This document shows positions 22,834-31,735 of a stretch of 64,000 nucleotides of DNA, in pieces. Each line of letters opens with the position of its first letter. The stretch's first letter is position 1. Both the position numbers and the translations under genes were made by a program. The notes beneath the pieces are model-generated. The model saw nothing but the letters and a program-made list of their open reading frames with translations. It was not told where the DNA came from and made no database searches. Origin of the DNA: DATBAX01 sp963762965 (GTDB lineage: Bacteria; Acidobacteriota; Terriglobia; Terriglobales; Acidobacteriaceae); NCBI GenBank assembly GCA_963762965.1, contig CAVXME010000001.1, forward strand, positions 2,542,001-2,606,000, in the 5' to 3' direction.

Positions 22834-23523
22834 TTACCTGTGAGATTGGATTTCATTATTTTGCGGAGTGGAAGTGTGTGTGAAGTCGGTCAGGCTGGTG
22901 GCCGATTTCTTTTCCAGACCATGCATGGTATTCAGGATGGTTGAAATGACATTCTCGTTTCCAATGGCGGTGTTGATCATCACGTGATACAGCGAACGAG
23001 TTGGCCAATCGGCGTCGAAATAGTGCTTCACGAAAATAATGCGGTCGCGGTCCACCGTGTCCACCAGGTCTTCCGCCTCTTTTTCGCTCTTGCCGAGCAA
23101 CCTGAGCCGTCGAAGCTTTTCGGTGCGCGGCGCATAGAGAAAAACATGGAACGTGTCTGGCATTTCCCGCAGAAAGTACGGTGCTCCGCGGCCGACAATC
23201 ACGCAGTTGCCGGCTGCGGCTGCCTCTTTCATGACCCGCTCGCCGGTGGCGACAAAACAATCGGCATCGAACGCTTGCTCATGAGATAGGGACATGCTGC
23301 GCTCGTAGCTTCCACGCCAGAAAACGTTGGCCAGACGGCGAAACGTGCTCTCCACTTTTTCTTCATGGCGCTCGACGTCCGAGCAATCAACATGCGCGAC
23401 CTTGGCAATTTCTTCGGTCAGAGTGTGGTCCCAGAGTTTCCAGCCCAGGCGGACGGAAAGCTCGCAGGCAATTTCCCCGGCGCCGCTGCCAAATTCTCGT
23501 TCGACGGTAATGATCCGGTACAT
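22834..23523 (-). CDS. Cytidylate kinase-like family protein
   Basis: A 229-residue P-loop protein beginning MYRIITVEREFGSGAGEIAC, the modified nucleotide-binding loop of the cytidylate-kinase-like family (PF13189). It continues with CVIVGRGAPYFL and HVFLYAPRTEKLRRL and a lid-like region (DRDRIIFVKHYFDADW). True CMP kinases (Cmk) have a different core, so activity on CMP is not assured. It starts 17 bases after the stop of the DHA2 transporter and may be the last gene of that operon. Confidence 0.8.
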   Translation of the reverse strand: MYRIITVEREFGSGAGEIACELSVRLGWKLWDHTLTEEIAKVAHVDCSDVERHEEKVESTFRRLANVFWRGSYERSMSLSHEQAFDADCFVATGERVMKEAAAAGNCVIVGRGAPYFLREMPDTFHVFLYAPRTEKLRRLRLLGKSEKEAEDLVDTVDRDRIIFVKHYFDADWPTRSLYHVMINTAIGNENVISTILNTMHGLEKKSATSLTDFTHTSTPQNNEIQSHR

Positions 23524-23540
23524 GGAGCCCTCGTCAATTC

Positions 23541-25124
23541 CTAGTGGACGGGAACGTCTCCGCCGGCGCGTGGCCGCTTCATCAAAAACGCCAAAGGAAT
23601 CATCGCCAATATAGCTACAGCCAACAGCTGGAAGTTGTCAATATACGCCAACATGGTGGACTGGCGAACCACCATATTTTGCAGCATGGCGTAGGCCCGA
23701 TGCATGGAGTCGGTCCCGCCGCCAGAACCCAATGCTCCCGACGCGCCCGCCAGGAACCTCTGTAGATTCGGATTCGACGCCGAGAGATGGCTCGACAGGT
23801 AGACCTGATGGACCTGTGCCCTGCGATCCAGCATGGTGGTGACCACAGAAATGCCGACGCTGCCGCCGATGTTTCGCCCGAGGTTCATGAGTCCTGAGGC
23901 GGCGTTGTTTTTGTCTTTGGGAAGGTAAGCGTAGGCCATGGTATTAATCGGAACGAACAGGAAGGCCATGCCGATGGCCTGAAATGTTCTGGCCCACATC
24001 ACCGTGCTGAAATCAACATCCAGGTTGAAGCTGGTCATGTGGAACAGTGAAGCCGAAAGCACAAGCAGGCCGAATACCATGAGTTTGCGGGCATCCCAGC
24101 GGGAAAGCAAAAATCCCACCAAGGGCATCATCAGCATGATGGCGAAGCCGCCCGGGGACAGTGCCATGCCCGCCCGTTCGGCAGTGTAGCCGAGCAAAGT
24201 CTGCATCATGAGCGGCAGCAAGAGCGTGCTGCTCAATAAGGCAAATCCCAGCATGAACATCATCATGTTGGCGGCGGCGAAGGTCCTTTCCTTGAACAGG
24301 TGCAGGTCAATCACGGGGTCTTTGTGGTGCCACTCCCAGAAGGCCACGAAGACCAGGGAAGCGATCGAAACCACCGCCAACGTCAGAATGAAGTGCGATT
24401 CGAACCAATCGTCGCGCTGGCCTTTGTCCAGTACAACTTGTAACGTTCCCAGACCCAACGCTACGAAGCCAAGGCCTATGTAGTCCACGCGCAATTCAGA
24501 AAGCTTCTTGCGAATCATGTTCGGCGGATCATGAATGAGGCGCTGGGTCAACAGCAGAGAAATAATGCCGATCGGAATATTCAGCAGAAAAATCCAGCGC
24601 CAGGTGAAATTGTCGGTGATCCAGCCACCGAGAGTGGGCCCAATCGCCGGGGCCATGACGACTGCCAATCCATAAACGGCGAAAGCCATGCCCCGTTTCG
24701 CGGGGGGAAAAGTGTCGGCAAGAATCGACTGTTCGCTGGGTTGCAAACCACCACCGCCGGCGCCTTGCAATATGCGAAAGAAAATCAGCATGCCCAGGTT
24801 GGGGGCCAATCCGCAGAGCAGGGAACTGACAGTGAAAATCGCGACGCAACTCATGTAGAAACGTTTGCGTCCGATGATGGAAGAAATCCAGCCGCTGAGT
24901 GGTAGGACGATCGCGTTCGAAACCAGATAAGACGTAAGGACCCAGGTGCTTTCGTCGGTCCCTGCGGAAAGGCTGCCTGCGATGTGCGGCAGAGAAACAT
25001 TGGCGATGCTGGTGTCCAGCACCTCCATGAAGGTGGCCATGGTGACCACCACTGCAATGATCCACGGATTGATGGCCGGGCGTTCGCCCGGCATCCCATC
25101 CATGGTCAGCGCAGCCGTACTCAT
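23541..25124 (-). CDS. DHA2-family multidrug efflux transporter (EmrB/QacA type)
   Basis: A 527-residue major facilitator with about 14 hydrophobic segments, the DHA2 count. Family signs include TSIANVSLPHIAGSL (motif D1), LVSNAIVLPLSGWISSIIGR (motif A), RILQGAGGGGLQPSEQSI (motif B) and YGLAVVMAPAIGPTLGGWIT (motif C). It would export drugs or toxic metabolites by proton antiport. It overlaps the HlyD gene by four bases, and together with the TolC gene it forms a complete three-part pump spanning both membranes. Confidence 0.95.
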   Translation of the reverse strand: MSTAALTMDGMPGERPAINPWIIAVVVTMATFMEVLDTSIANVSLPHIAGSLSAGTDESTWVLTSYLVSNAIVLPLSGWISSIIGRKRFYMSCVAIFTVSSLLCGLAPNLGMLIFFRILQGAGGGGLQPSEQSILADTFPPAKRGMAFAVYGLAVVMAPAIGPTLGGWITDNFTWRWIFLLNIPIGIISLLLTQRLIHDPPNMIRKKLSELRVDYIGLGFVALGLGTLQVVLDKGQRDDWFESHFILTLAVVSIASLVFVAFWEWHHKDPVIDLHLFKERTFAAANMMMFMLGFALLSSTLLLPLMMQTLLGYTAERAGMALSPGGFAIMLMMPLVGFLLSRWDARKLMVFGLLVLSASLFHMTSFNLDVDFSTVMWARTFQAIGMAFLFVPINTMAYAYLPKDKNNAASGLMNLGRNIGGSVGISVVTTMLDRRAQVHQVYLSSHLSASNPNLQRFLAGASGALGSGGGTDSMHRAYAMLQNMVVRQSTMLAYIDNFQLLAVAILAMIPLAFLMKRPRAGGDVPVH

Positions 25125-26407
25125 TGATGGAGCCTGACCTTGGGTTCAACCGACATGCCGGGCCGCAAAACGTGTTCCCTGGTCTCACCCTCATCGAAGG
25201 TGATTTTCACTGGCACCCGCTGCACCACTTTTACGTAATTGCCGGTTGCATTCTCCGGCGGCAGCAAACTCGATATGGAGCCACTGGATCCCGAGATACT
25301 CTGCAGATGTCCGTTGTAGTCCTTGCCAGTCGCGTCCACGTGGATGGTGACCGGCTGGCCGGCGCGCATTTCTCGTAACTGCGTTTCCTTGAAATTGGCC
25401 GTGACCCAAATGTCGTCCAGATTGATGATTTTCATCAGTTCCTGTCCGGTCTGTACGTTCTGTCCGACTTCCACGGTGCGGTTGGTCACAATTCCGCTAA
25501 CCGGCGCGACGATCTGGGTGTATTGCAGGTCCAACTCCGCCTGATCGAGCGCGGCTTTCTTAAGCATCACCTGGGCCTGGGCCGATTGCGCCCGCGACCG
25601 TATGATTTCCAGCTGTTGAGGCGCAGTTTGCGCGGCGCGGGCGTCGGCCTTGGACTGAGCCAGTTTCGCCTGGGCCTGGTTGATGGCTTGTTTCGCAGCA
25701 GATGCTGACGCTCGCGCCGCTTCCACGCCGGCAGCCGCCGCTTTCGCCGACGCTACGGCCTGGTCATATTCCTGCTGAGAAATCTCCTGTTTATCGACTA
25801 ACTGTTTGTAGCGGACCAAATCACTTTGGGCTTTAACGTTGTTCGCTTCAGCCTCGGCGAGCTGAGCATTGGCCGCGTCATATTGCTGGCGGGCGCCGGC
25901 AATCCCGGCTTCGCTATTGAGGATGCCGGCATCGGTGGTTGAAATTTGGCTGTCGGTATTTACCGATGTCAGGGGAACGTTCACCTCCGCCGCCCTGGCT
26001 TGCGCGAGGGCATCTTCGTAATCAGCTTTGGCGTGGTCCACCGCCACCTGGTAATCGGTGGGATCGATCTGGACCAAGAGCTGTCCGGCGGCGACATTCT
26101 GATTGTCGTCGACCAGGAGCTTCGTCACGTGTCCGGAGACGCGGGCGCTGACCGAATTCAGGTGTCCATCCACCTGTGCATCGTCGGTCGATTCATAGCT
26201 GCCGAGATAGCGCCAGAGGAAAAAGCCCGCAACCAGCAACACGATCGCGCCGATGATCAGGAACAGGCGGAAGCGGGGATCGTGCGAGTCGAACCGTTTT
26301 CCGTGCAAGTCTCTTTCGGAAGCCGGCAGAGGGGTTTGTTGACTGTCCGCGCGGGATTGACTTGCCGGCGGCGCTTCGTGAGTGGGTGTTGCTGTGTCTT
26401 GTGCCAT
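25121..26407 (-). CDS. HlyD/EmrA-type membrane fusion protein
   Basis: A 428-residue periplasmic adaptor. A polar amino end is followed by one membrane anchor (FRLFLIIGAIVLLVAGFFLW), a lipoyl-like half (DAQVDGHLNSVSARVSGHVT), a long Ala/Gln-rich coiled-coil hairpin (about residues 135-285), the second lipoyl half and a beta-barrel (TQIVAPVSGIVTNRTVEVGQ, VTIHVDATGK). It bridges the DHA2 pump and TolC. It starts two bases after the stop of the TolC gene and overlaps the pump gene, so the three are co-translated. Confidence 0.94.
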   Translation of the reverse strand: MAQDTATPTHEAPPASQSRADSQQTPLPASERDLHGKRFDSHDPRFRLFLIIGAIVLLVAGFFLWRYLGSYESTDDAQVDGHLNSVSARVSGHVTKLLVDDNQNVAAGQLLVQIDPTDYQVAVDHAKADYEDALAQARAAEVNVPLTSVNTDSQISTTDAGILNSEAGIAGARQQYDAANAQLAEAEANNVKAQSDLVRYKQLVDKQEISQQEYDQAVASAKAAAAGVEAARASASAAKQAINQAQAKLAQSKADARAAQTAPQQLEIIRSRAQSAQAQVMLKKAALDQAELDLQYTQIVAPVSGIVTNRTVEVGQNVQTGQELMKIINLDDIWVTANFKETQLREMRAGQPVTIHVDATGKDYNGHLQSISGSSGSISSLLPPENATGNYVKVVQRVPVKITFDEGETREHVLRPGMSVEPKVRLHQ

Positions 26408-26409
26408 GG

Positions 26410-27906
26410 TTACTTGCTCTGTAGATATTCCCTTACGCCCTCTTCCGCGAAACCAATCGCCCGGGCCAGCGCGACCTTGGCGACGTTGTGAGCATAAAGG
26501 CTGGAAATATAGTTTTCATTAGCGGAGGCCACCGCTTCCTGGGCCTGGACGACCTCCAAATTATCCGCCACCCCGGCGGAGAAACGATCGCGCGCTTGGG
26601 CCAACGTCTGGTTGGCAAGATCCACCGAACTGCGGGCGACTTCGACCTGCTCCGCGGCAGAAGCCAGATCCAGCAGCGCCTTGCGCACTTCGTAATCGAT
26701 CTGTCCGCGCAAATTATCAAGCTGCTGACGGCTTTCTCGCAGAGTTGCCTCTGCTTGTAAAACGTCGCTGTGAGTCTTGCCGCCGGCAAAAATTGGGATA
26801 TTCAGGGTTGCGCTGGCCTGAAACACGCTGTGCGAATTGCTGGGCGTGACCCCAAGATCGCCAAAATTTCCCGACATATCCAGAGTGGGGTAGTGTTCGG
26901 CAGTGGCGGCGCTGCGAAAATGTTCCGCCGCCCGGACTTGCTGCACCGCAGCCAGATAGTCCGATCGCGAAAGGTAGGCGCGCCGCAAACTTTCTTCCAG
27001 CCCCAGCGCGTTCAAAGGCTGATAAGGCATTTGTTCGGTCAGCGCGAATTCCTGTCCCAATGGCAGGCCAATGATCCGGCTTAGGGCCAGTTTCTGTTCG
27101 GCAAAGTTATTCCGGGCCGCGATCAATTGCTGCTGACGATTCTGGAACTCGACCTGCGCGCGGAGGGTGTCAATGGCCGGGACTGTGCCGGCTTTCTGCT
27201 GGTCCGACGACTTATCGTAAAGCGCTTGTGCGGTTTGCAGCTGTGCTTGCGCGGTCTCCACGCGCGCGGCTCCTGCCAGCGCTTCGAGGTAGCTGTTGCC
27301 GACAGCGAGCACCACCAGATCGCGAGCGTCTTTGTAGTTGTATTGCGCGACCTTCTCGTTGTCCTGCGCGCCCCGGGTACGTTCTATGGCTTTCCAGTTA
27401 AACACCGACTGGCTCGCGTATGCGGAGGCACTGAAGTAGTTGTAGGGGCCGATTACTGACGGTATCCCTGGAAACTTGAAACCCAGGGCTGCAATATCCT
27501 GCTGCGCCACCGTTTCGCTGACTCCGGCGCTTACATTGGGGAGAAGAGCGCTTAGTTCATGCCATTTCTTTCCCCGCGCCGCCAGGGTGTTATCACTTTG
27601 TAAAAGTATCCCGAGGTTGTTTTTCAGACCACGATCGATGGCTTCTTTAAAAGAAATAGGCAGTACGTCAGGAGTGGCTTTGCCTTCCGGGACGCTGCCG
27701 CTGTAAGTATTTTGATTGAGAACGATAGGCAGACTGCTGGAATCCGACGAAGAGTCGCCCCCCGGAGCGGCGGTTTGGCCAAGCGCGAGTCCACTCCACA
27801 ACAGGAGGGTGGCAGAGAAACTCCGGAAAATTCTAAAGGCCGGTGAATGTCTCTCCTGAAGGCTATTCTTCGCGGCCAAGTCGTTCACAGGGCAAGAGAT
27901 GGACAT
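26410..27906 (-). CDS. TolC-family outer membrane efflux protein
   Basis: An outer-membrane channel of about 498 residues with a signal peptide (FRIFRSFSATLLLWSGLALG, cleaved before QTAAPGG) and two OEP repeats rich in heptads (NYKDARDLVVLAVGNSYLEA, LANQTLAQARDRFSAGVADN). First gene of the operon tolC-emrA-emrB. ATG at 27906 was taken. The codon two places upstream is TTG, and no strong ribosome site is seen. Its promoter should be in 27907-28049, shared with the divergent permease gene. No regulator gene adjoins it. Confidence 0.92.
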   Translation of the reverse strand: MSISCPVNDLAAKNSLQERHSPAFRIFRSFSATLLLWSGLALGQTAAPGGDSSSDSSSLPIVLNQNTYSGSVPEGKATPDVLPISFKEAIDRGLKNNLGILLQSDNTLAARGKKWHELSALLPNVSAGVSETVAQQDIAALGFKFPGIPSVIGPYNYFSASAYASQSVFNWKAIERTRGAQDNEKVAQYNYKDARDLVVLAVGNSYLEALAGAARVETAQAQLQTAQALYDKSSDQQKAGTVPAIDTLRAQVEFQNRQQQLIAARNNFAEQKLALSRIIGLPLGQEFALTEQMPYQPLNALGLEESLRRAYLSRSDYLAAVQQVRAAEHFRSAATAEHYPTLDMSGNFGDLGVTPSNSHSVFQASATLNIPIFAGGKTHSDVLQAEATLRESRQQLDNLRGQIDYEVRKALLDLASAAEQVEVARSSVDLANQTLAQARDRFSAGVADNLEVVQAQEAVASANENYISSLYAHNVAKVALARAIGFAEEGVREYLQSK

Positions 27907-28049
27907 AGGCAAAGTAAAGTATATGGATTCTGGATGCCGCAGGGTAGATGCAAACCATTTACGCCCGGATGGCTTCGACCAAATGGCCTGGCTTCGTGTA
28001 CTCTCCTTGCTACATTTTCTTGTGAATCCAGTTTTTCCCGGAGCTCCAC

Positions 28050-29420
28050 GTGCACCAAGCTGGCGTGCCAGCCACTACAGGAGACAAAAGTAAGAACCAC
28101 AGCCTCGTCTCTTCCACGGTGAAGAAGGCCGGCCTGATCTCCTTCGTTTTTGTAATGTACTCCTACTGCACGGGCGGACCCTTCGGTTTGGAAGACATGG
28201 TGACCACTTCCGGCCCAGGGATGAGCTTGCTTTTTCTCCTGATCGTGCCGTTTTTCTGGTGTATCCCCATGTCCCTGGTGGCTGCTGAACTCACCACCGC
28301 CATGCCGGTCGAGGGCGGATTCTACCGGTGGACACGCGCCGCTTTCGGCGACTTCTGGGGATTTCTCGCGGGTTTTTGGAACTGGTGTTCTTCCTTTCTG
28401 CTCGGAGGCGCCTATGCAGTTTTATTTACCGACTACATTGCTTTTTTCTATCCCCAAATCACCGGCTGGAAACACTATGGCATGGCGCTCTTGGTGATCG
28501 CGGTGATCACTTACGTCAACATTCGTGGGATTGCCATGGTGGGAAAGGTTGCCACAGTCCTCGAAATCGCGATCCTGGTGCCGGTAATTGCCATGTGTGT
28601 AATGAGCGTGAAGATGTGGCACCACAATCCCTTTGTGCCGCTCGTGCCGCCTCATCAACCCAGTTTCCAGGTCTTTGGAGTTGGGCTGGCCATCGTGTTG
28701 TGGGCCTATGCCGGCTACGAACAGCTTTCCACGGTGGCCGAGGAAGTGGAAGATCCGCGCAGGAATTATCCGCGAGCCCTGGCGTGGATGGTGCCAATTT
28801 CCATTGCCACCTATTTCTTGCCGATCGCATGCTCTCTCGCCGCGCTGAACAACTGGCAGGACTGGCACACCGGATTCTTCTCCAACGCCGCGCAGTTGAT
28901 CGGCGGCCATTGGTTGGCATTCGCCATGACCCTCGCAGCTGCGATCACCAATCTTTCTCTGTTCAATAGCACCGTGCTGACTTCTACGCGCATGCCGTCA
29001 TCGATGGCCGAGGATGGATACATGTCGCCGTTCCTTACTCGGATGCATCCGAAATACGGCACCCCATGGTTAGCAATCCTGGTCTCAGCCGTCTGCTACG
29101 CAGCCCTGGCGTGGGGCTCGCTCACCCAGTTGATATCGCTTTATGTGTGGCTGCGGATCGCAACCTCGGTGCTGACTGTTCTTTCCGCGTGGAAACTGCG
29201 GCGCACTCAGCCTGACTTACCGCGCCCCTTCCGCATCCCGTGGGGAATGGCCGGCGTGAGATACGCCGTCATCGCCACTCTGTTGATGAGCGTTGTAGCG
29301 TTAGCAGGAGCCTTCGCCAGTAGCGACCGTACAGCGCGGATGCTGGGACCGGTCACGATCGCCATCGGGCCGATTGCTTATCTATTTTTTCGGCGGCGCA
29401 CCGCCGAAGTTGCTAAGTGA
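28050..29420 (+). CDS. APC-superfamily amino acid/polyamine permease
   Basis: A 456-residue permease with about 12 transmembrane segments. The first helix pair contains SYCTGGPFGLEDMVTTSGPG, matching the unwound substrate-binding GxG-type region of APC transporters, and helix 3 has the AELTTAMPVEGGFYRWTRAA motif. GTG at 28050 has GGAG six bases upstream. It is convergent with an amine-oxidase-like flavoprotein. In several bacteria, permeases of this type are paired with such enzymes to import and oxidise polyamines or amino acids. The substrate here is inferred only. Confidence 0.9.
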   Translation: MHQAGVPATTGDKSKNHSLVSSTVKKAGLISFVFVMYSYCTGGPFGLEDMVTTSGPGMSLLFLLIVPFFWCIPMSLVAAELTTAMPVEGGFYRWTRAAFGDFWGFLAGFWNWCSSFLLGGAYAVLFTDYIAFFYPQITGWKHYGMALLVIAVITYVNIRGIAMVGKVATVLEIAILVPVIAMCVMSVKMWHHNPFVPLVPPHQPSFQVFGVGLAIVLWAYAGYEQLSTVAEEVEDPRRNYPRALAWMVPISIATYFLPIACSLAALNNWQDWHTGFFSNAAQLIGGHWLAFAMTLAAAITNLSLFNSTVLTSTRMPSSMAEDGYMSPFLTRMHPKYGTPWLAILVSAVCYAALAWGSLTQLISLYVWLRIATSVLTVLSAWKLRRTQPDLPRPFRIPWGMAGVRYAVIATLLMSVVALAGAFASSDRTARMLGPVTIAIGPIAYLFFRRRTAEVAK

Positions 29421-29424
29421 TTCG

Positions 29425-30720
29425 TCAGCTGATCCAGTCCAAGACTTTGTAGAACGCCCCAGCGAACGGTAGGAACCAGGGTCGTCCGTTGTACAGACCA
29501 AGTGGCGCGCCGGGGAAGGGAATCTCGGCATAGGGATTGTCATTTGCATCACCGTTGATCTGTTCAGCGATCTTCGTGCCGAGATAGGTGGCCATGGCTA
29601 CGCCGTGCCCGGCATATCCCAGCGCGTAGTAGATGCCATCCATCTGTCCCGCATGCGGCATCGTATCAAAGCAGAAATCCAGAGTCCCTCCCCAGGCGTA
29701 GTCGATCTTCGTGTCGCCAAGTTGCGGATAAACCTCGACCATGCCGCGCCGTAAAATCTCCGCGCTGCGCCGGATCGTGTCTTTCGTCTCGGGGAAAAAA
29801 GCTGCGCGGCCACCAAAGAGCATGCGGTTATCAGGAGTCAGGCGGTAGTAGTGAAGGTAATGTTTGGAATCGTAGATCATGCGATTGTGCGGACTAAGCT
29901 CATGGGCCAGGACATCTGGCAATGGTTCGGTCGCAATAATGAACGAGCCAATCGGGATGATCTTTTTCCGCAGCGCCGGAGTGGCGCTTGAGGTGTATCC
30001 GCTGGTGCCGATGAAAACCTCGCGCGCGAAGATCGGGCCTCGTGAAGTGGCAATCTGAAATCCAGAGCCGCCGTTCTGTGATGAGCGCTCGATACTTACC
30101 ACACTCGTATTTTCGTAAATGCAAGCACCAGCATCCAGCGCGGCCTGTCCGAGTCCTGCCACGTAGCGCGCCGGATTCAAGCCCGCGCTGACGGTATCAA
30201 CGATGCCGCCGTAATAGATGTCCGACCCGATCTCGCTGCGCAATTGATTCTTCGGAATGATTTGCAGCTGATGATTGAAGTCTCGCGCAATGATCTCAAC
30301 CGAGCGGGCGTAGGTGTCGAAGTGCGATTGCTTGCAGGCGACTTCCAGATGTCCACAACGAGAAAAGTTGCAGTCGATCTTTTCCTCATAGACGATCTTT
30401 TCGACTAGATCGATAGAAGCAAGAGAAGCCGCATACATGCGCTGGGTCGCTTCCATGCCATAGCGGGCGGCCAGGGTTTCGACGCTCAGCTTTAATCCGG
30501 TAAGGACCATGCCGCCATTCCGCGAACTCGCGCCCCAGCCGATGGTGTGCGCTTCCAGGACGGCGACCTTGGCTCCTCGTTTAGCCAGGGTCCGCGCTGC
30601 GGATAGACCAGTGAATCCGGCGCCCGCGATAACGACGTCCACACGCTCGGGGAGATTGCCCGGAGTTCCCGCTGGCATGGTGACAGTATCCAGCCAGTAG
30701 TTTGAATCGGTGAAAGCCAT
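29425..30720 (-). CDS. FAD-dependent amine/amino acid oxidoreductase (DAO family)
   Basis: A 431-residue DAO-fold enzyme. The FAD-binding motif is VDVVIAGAGFTGLSAARTLA, followed by VLEAHTIGWGASSRNGG, characteristic of the PuuB/OrdL group (gamma-glutamylputrescine oxidase-like). The C-terminal part has AWGGTLDFCFDTMPHAGQMD and GYAGHGVAMATYLG. It oxidatively deaminates an amine with oxygen as likely acceptor. It ends four bases from the convergent permease gene, which may supply its substrate. Exact substrate unknown. Confidence 0.88.
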   Translation of the reverse strand: MAFTDSNYWLDTVTMPAGTPGNLPERVDVVIAGAGFTGLSAARTLAKRGAKVAVLEAHTIGWGASSRNGGMVLTGLKLSVETLAARYGMEATQRMYAASLASIDLVEKIVYEEKIDCNFSRCGHLEVACKQSHFDTYARSVEIIARDFNHQLQIIPKNQLRSEIGSDIYYGGIVDTVSAGLNPARYVAGLGQAALDAGACIYENTSVVSIERSSQNGGSGFQIATSRGPIFAREVFIGTSGYTSSATPALRKKIIPIGSFIIATEPLPDVLAHELSPHNRMIYDSKHYLHYYRLTPDNRMLFGGRAAFFPETKDTIRRSAEILRRGMVEVYPQLGDTKIDYAWGGTLDFCFDTMPHAGQMDGIYYALGYAGHGVAMATYLGTKIAEQINGDANDNPYAEIPFPGAPLGLYNGRPWFLPFAGAFYKVLDWIS

Positions 30721-30757
30721 AATCGAGAGGGCTGTATTCTACATCGCTCACGTAGGG

Positions 30758-30829
30758 GCGGACGCCCTCGCCTGCCCTGCTGGCTTCAGCCCGCGCCTTG
30801 ACAGCTCTTTGCGCACACGAGGCGTCCGC
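30758..30829. repeat. Inverted repeat with GCGGACGCC ends
   Basis: GCGGACGCC (30758-30766) and GGCGTCCGC (30821-30829) are exact reverse complements about 54 bases apart, with CCTCG/CGAGG partly extending the stem. It lies in the gap before the succinate dehydrogenase operon and looks like another dispersed element. Confidence 0.45.
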
Positions 30830-30876
30830 GTCCACCTGATTCTTCGTCAACTTTCGCTTAATTCACGGGGTAGACT

Positions 30877-30882
30877 ATAATT
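30877..30882 (+). promoter_or_regulatory. Perfect -10 hexamer upstream of the sdh operon
   Basis: TATAAT lies about 80 bases before the sdhC start. The -35 is weak. A small GCCCGA/TCGGGC hairpin (about 30891-30911) follows in the leader. Confidence 0.4.
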
Positions 30883-30960
30883 CGTCGCTGCCCGAACGGA
30901 CCACTCGGGCGGTGACAAACACCAAAGTTTATTGACTGAGTTAATTTGCAGGAGGAGTGG

Positions 30961-31707
30961 ATGGCCTCTTCTGAGCACGTTCGCCCAAGTGGCGCGCAAG
31001 CGGGTGAAGCCTGGTGGCTACAGGTCATTCCCACGGTCCTTGGACTAAGTGCGTTCGGTCTGTACGCGACAGTCAGGGCCTTTGAAGGCGCGTTCTATGA
31101 GTGGGGACCCTATCTTTCTCCGTTCTACTCTCCGCTGATTGATCCGCATCATCACTACTGGCCTTTTTCTCCCGCGCTCCTGATTCTCGCAGGTCCACTC
31201 GGTTTTCGTGTCACCTGCTACTACTATCGCAAAGCCTATTACCGCGCTTTTTTTCTCGATCCGCCGGGCTGTGCGGTTGCTGAGCGGCCGGGCAGGCGTT
31301 ATTCCGGCGAGACCAAGTTCCCATTCATTCTTCAGAATCTGCACCGCTATTTTATGTATCTCGGCATCGTCTTCATTCTTTTTCTCTGGCATGACGCGGT
31401 GCGCAGCTTTTTTTTTGACAATGGATTCGGAGTAGGAGTCGGTTCGCTCGTGCTGACGCTGAATGTCACTCTGCTGACGCTCTATCTTCTCTCCTGCCAT
31501 TCGCTGCGCCATTTGGTCGGCGGCAAGCTCGACTGCTTCTCCTGCGTATCGTTCGGCAATGCTCGCAATGCCGGCTGGAAGGGCGTGAGTTCACTGAACG
31601 GACATCACATGTTATTCGCCTGGATCAGTCTTTTCGGCGTGGGCTTTGCGGATTTTTATGTGCGCATGGTGGCGTCGGGAATGATCCATGACGTAAGACT
31701 CTTCTAA
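30961..31707 (+). CDS. sdhC: Succinate dehydrogenase membrane anchor (cytochrome b-like)
   Basis: A 248-residue membrane protein with about five transmembrane segments, immediately upstream of sdhA and sdhB. Histidines suited to heme or quinone sites occur in NLHRYFMYLGIVFILFLWHD, SCHSLRHLVGGKLDC and NGHHMLFAWISLFGVGFADF. Single-gene five-helix anchors are found in some actinobacterial and acidobacterial succinate:quinone reductases instead of separate SdhC and SdhD. ATG at 30961 has AGGAGG five bases upstream. The identification rests on gene order and topology as much as on sequence. Confidence 0.75.
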   Translation: MASSEHVRPSGAQAGEAWWLQVIPTVLGLSAFGLYATVRAFEGAFYEWGPYLSPFYSPLIDPHHHYWPFSPALLILAGPLGFRVTCYYYRKAYYRAFFLDPPGCAVAERPGRRYSGETKFPFILQNLHRYFMYLGIVFILFLWHDAVRSFFFDNGFGVGVGSLVLTLNVTLLTLYLLSCHSLRHLVGGKLDCFSCVSFGNARNAGWKGVSSLNGHHMLFAWISLFGVGFADFYVRMVASGMIHDVRLF

Positions 31708-31735
31708 CGAAATTCGGATCGGGGATAGACCGCTT